Assembly (NCBI GenBank): GCA_028713395.1
Contig: JAQTOJ010000052.1
Location: 1-10,236 of the forward strand
Length of the DNA stretch: 10,236 nucleotides
Source of the DNA: Dehalococcoidales bacterium
GTDB lineage: Bacteria; Chloroflexota; Dehalococcoidia; Dehalococcoidales; Fen-1064
Direction of reading: 5' to 3'
Position 1 is the stretch's first letter. Every line of letters starts with the position of its first letter. The notes under the pieces were generated by a model that saw only the letters and a program-made list of their open reading frames with translations, ran no database searches and had not been told where the DNA came from. A program made the position numbers and the translations under genes. Positions 8,462-10,236 of the stretch are shown one piece after another.

Positions 8462-9742
8462 ATGCATATGAAAAATGCCGTAAAAGAATTGATTGCCAAA
8501 GGAATGGCGGCCAAAGCTGCCAGCCGCAAGCTGGGTTATCTCTCCACGGAGGTCAAGAACCGGGCGCTGGAAAACATCGCCGCAGATTTGCGCGCCCGCA
8601 CCAAAGAAATACTGGCGGCGAACAAACTCGATCTGAAAGCCGCGTCAACCAACGGCATCAACGAGACGATGCAGGACCGGCTTTTGCTCAACGCCGCCCG
8701 GCTGGAAGCTATAGCGAAAGATGTGCTCAATATTGCCGCTTTACCTGACCCGGTAGGTGAAATGCTGGATACCCGCACCATGCCCAACGGTTTACTCATC
8801 GGGAAGAAAAGGGTACCGCTGGGGGTGATCGGCGCCATGTATGAAAGCCGCCCGAATGTGACCATCGATATTTCGGCGCTGTGCATCAAATCCGGCAACG
8901 CCGTGATACTGCGCGGCGGCAAAGAAGCCTTTCATTCCAACCTGATGCTGGCGGAGTTGGTGCAGGCGGCCTGTGATAGAGCCGGTATGCCCGCCGGGGC
9001 AGTGCAGTTCGTGGACAACACGGATAGAGAACTGGTGGGGGAAATGTTGAAGCTGAGCGAATACATCGACCTGATTATCCCCCGCGGCACCGAAACTTTC
9101 ATTAAATTCGTCAAGGAAAATGCCAAAATGGGTGTCGTCGCCGGCGGCATCGGCGTCTGCCACACCTACGTGGACGCCTCGGCTGACATGGATAAGGCGG
9201 TCAATATCGTCTTCAACGCCAAGGTGCAGAAACCATCGGTCTGCAACGCGCTGGATACTGTGCTGGTGCACCGGGCGATCGCCGAGGACTACCTGCCTTT
9301 AGCCGCCAAAGAACTGGCCAAAGCGGGCGTGGAACTGCACTGCGATAAAGACTCGCTGAAGATCCTCAAGCCGGAAAAGGGACTGAAACTTAAAGCCGCC
9401 GTGAAAGAAGACTGGGGCAAGGAATTCCTGGCATTGACCGCCGCAATCAAGATAGTGGACAGCCTCGATGAGGCATTGGAACACATTGCGGTTTACGGTT
9501 CGGGGCATTCCGAGGCTATCATCACCGAGGATTACACCAGCGGCATGCGCTTCCTCAACGAGGTGGATGCGGCCTGTGTTTACGTTAATGCCAGCACCCG
9601 TTTTACGGATGGCGGGCAGTTCGGATTGGGGGCGGAAGTGGGTATCAGCACGCAGAAGATGCACGCGCGCGGCCCGATGGGGTTGAAGGAACTGACCACT
9701 TACAAGTGGCTGATTTTCGGCAGCGGACAAGCCAGACCATAA
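8462..9742 (+). CDS. proA: Glutamate-5-semialdehyde dehydrogenase / gamma-glutamyl phosphate reductase (ProA)
   Basis: ProA reduces gamma-glutamyl phosphate to glutamate-5-semialdehyde with NADPH, the step after ProB; the product cyclises on the way to proline. The 426-residue length is typical. Visible signatures are GVIGAMYESRPNVT, SGNAVILRGGKEA, IPRGTETFIKFV, the catalytic Cys in KPSVCNALDTVL (about Cys261) and the C-terminal GPMGLKELTTYKW. GAGG (8454-8457) serves either ATG 8462 (4 bases away) or ATG 8468 (10 bases away); the start is uncertain by two codons. The gene begins 19 bases after the methyltransferase stop and no clear promoter is seen in that gap, so it probably depends on transcription through the upstream gene or on a promoter inside it. 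GC content is high, as in proB. Confidence 0.96.
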   Translation: MHMKNAVKELIAKGMAAKAASRKLGYLSTEVKNRALENIAADLRARTKEILAANKLDLKAASTNGINETMQDRLLLNAARLEAIAKDVLNIAALPDPVGEMLDTRTMPNGLLIGKKRVPLGVIGAMYESRPNVTIDISALCIKSGNAVILRGGKEAFHSNLMLAELVQAACDRAGMPAGAVQFVDNTDRELVGEMLKLSEYIDLIIPRGTETFIKFVKENAKMGVVAGGIGVCHTYVDASADMDKAVNIVFNAKVQKPSVCNALDTVLVHRAIAEDYLPLAAKELAKAGVELHCDKDSLKILKPEKGLKLKAAVKEDWGKEFLALTAAIKIVDSLDEALEHIAVYGSGHSEAIITEDYTSGMRFLNEVDAACVYVNASTRFTDGGQFGLGAEVGISTQKMHARGPMGLKELTTYKWLIFGSGQARP

Positions 9743-9805
9743 CGACGGAATAACCAATAAACAAACAATACTCAAGATTCAAACATCAAGTACCAAACAA
9801 GTAGG

Positions 9806-10236
9806 TCATGAACCGTCTTCCACTTTCAACGTGCCGAGCTTCAGCAGATCGGGGACAGCGATCGCCATAATCACCGCCACCAGCACACAGGACGCGCCCA
9901 TGATCGTGATCGCCCAGGGAGCGCTGTTCAAGGCTTGCGCCAGGGCGCCGGCGATCAAACTGCCGATGGGCATGAGACCGCGGTTGAGAAAATATACCCC
10001 CAAAACCCGGCCGCGCATTTCCTTGGGCGCGAGAGTCTGGATGATCGTCTGGTCCTGGGTGGTGTAAGCGCTGCTGGAGAGTCCCGCACAGAAGGTGAAA
10101 ATGACGGCGATCTGCCAGATGGGAGAGCGGGAGAAGAGGATAAGACTGACGCCGAAAAAGGCCGCGCCCGCCACCAGCAATTTACCGTTGCCCTGTTTAT
10201 TGCCCATAGAGGCCACCGTCAAAGCCCCGATGACCG
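9806..10236 (-). CDS. MFS transporter, C-terminal part (truncated by window edge)
   Basis: The frame is open to the right edge, so only the last 143 or so residues are seen. They contain about four hydrophobic segments: LLVAGAAFFGVSLILF, QIAVIFTFCAGLSSSAY, MPIGSLIAGALAQAL and AITIMGASCVLVAVIMAIAV. Between the second and third is KEMRGRVLGVYFLNRG, which matches the cytoplasmic loop typical of EntS-like (MFS_3) exporters. A short hydrophilic tail ends the protein. It is probably an inner-membrane, proton-driven exporter; the substrate cannot be inferred. A TTG at 10222 is not needed as a start because the reading frame continues upstream. The gene converges with proA across 63 bases that hold no obvious terminator. 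Confidence 0.8.
   Translation of the reverse strand, partial: VIGALTVASMGNKQGNGKLLVAGAAFFGVSLILFSRSPIWQIAVIFTFCAGLSSSAYTTQDQTIIQTLAPKEMRGRVLGVYFLNRGLMPIGSLIAGALAQALNSAPWAITIMGASCVLVAVIMAIAVPDLLKLGTLKVEDGS

Noticed and set aside
9743..9805. Terminator between convergent proA and the MFS gene
   Set aside because: The 63 bases are A/C-rich on the plus strand with no stem-loop plus T-tract; only short imperfect TCAAG repeats are present.

Overview
This is a bacterial chromosome segment with tightly packed, mostly GC-rich genes (a 60-base line inside proA hand-counts at 67% GC) and intergenic gaps full of short palindromic repeats. Gene content and repeat style would fit a member of the Chloroflexota, perhaps Dehalococcoidia. 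That assignment is an impression from family resemblance; no rRNA or other taxonomic marker is present.

Layout. (1) 30-629, plus strand: a small stand-alone transglutaminase-like protein. (2) 630-981: a gap of about 350 bases with no credible gene, packed with hairpins and repeat modules. (3) 4440-982, minus strand: full-length mfd, the transcription-repair coupling factor, convergent with gene 1. (4) 4441-4950: a divergent intergenic region of about 510 bases with an extended -10 promoter candidate on each side, a 122-base composite repeat and a strong terminator-like hairpin. (5) 4951-6093, plus: proB, glutamate 5-kinase with a C-terminal PUA domain. (6) 6098-6209: another palindromic composite repeat. 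(7) 6267-6692, plus: a small conserved protein of unknown function (DUF6941-like), preceded by a near-perfect 24-base palindrome. (8) 6736-8442, plus: an AT-rich gene for a beta-class DNA methyltransferase fused to a C-terminal Mrr/PD-(D/E)XK nuclease-like domain. (9) 8462-9742, plus: proA, glutamate-5-semialdehyde dehydrogenase. (10) 10236-9806, minus: the C-terminal part of an MFS exporter running off the right edge.

How the genes fit together. ProB and ProA catalyse consecutive steps of proline synthesis (glutamate to gamma-glutamyl phosphate to glutamate-5-semialdehyde) and their genes are usually adjacent. Here about 2.4 kb separates them: a repeat, the small unknown gene and the methyltransferase-nuclease gene. 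The last of these has clearly different base composition (35-42% GC in two sampled lines) and ends only 19 bases before proA, so it looks like an acquired one-gene restriction-modification cassette in a split proBA operon.

The most unusual items are that fusion protein and its position, the family of paired palindromic modules at four places in the gaps, and the operator-like palindromes in front of the DUF6941-like gene and at the proB promoter. I did not find a clearly new multi-gene system.
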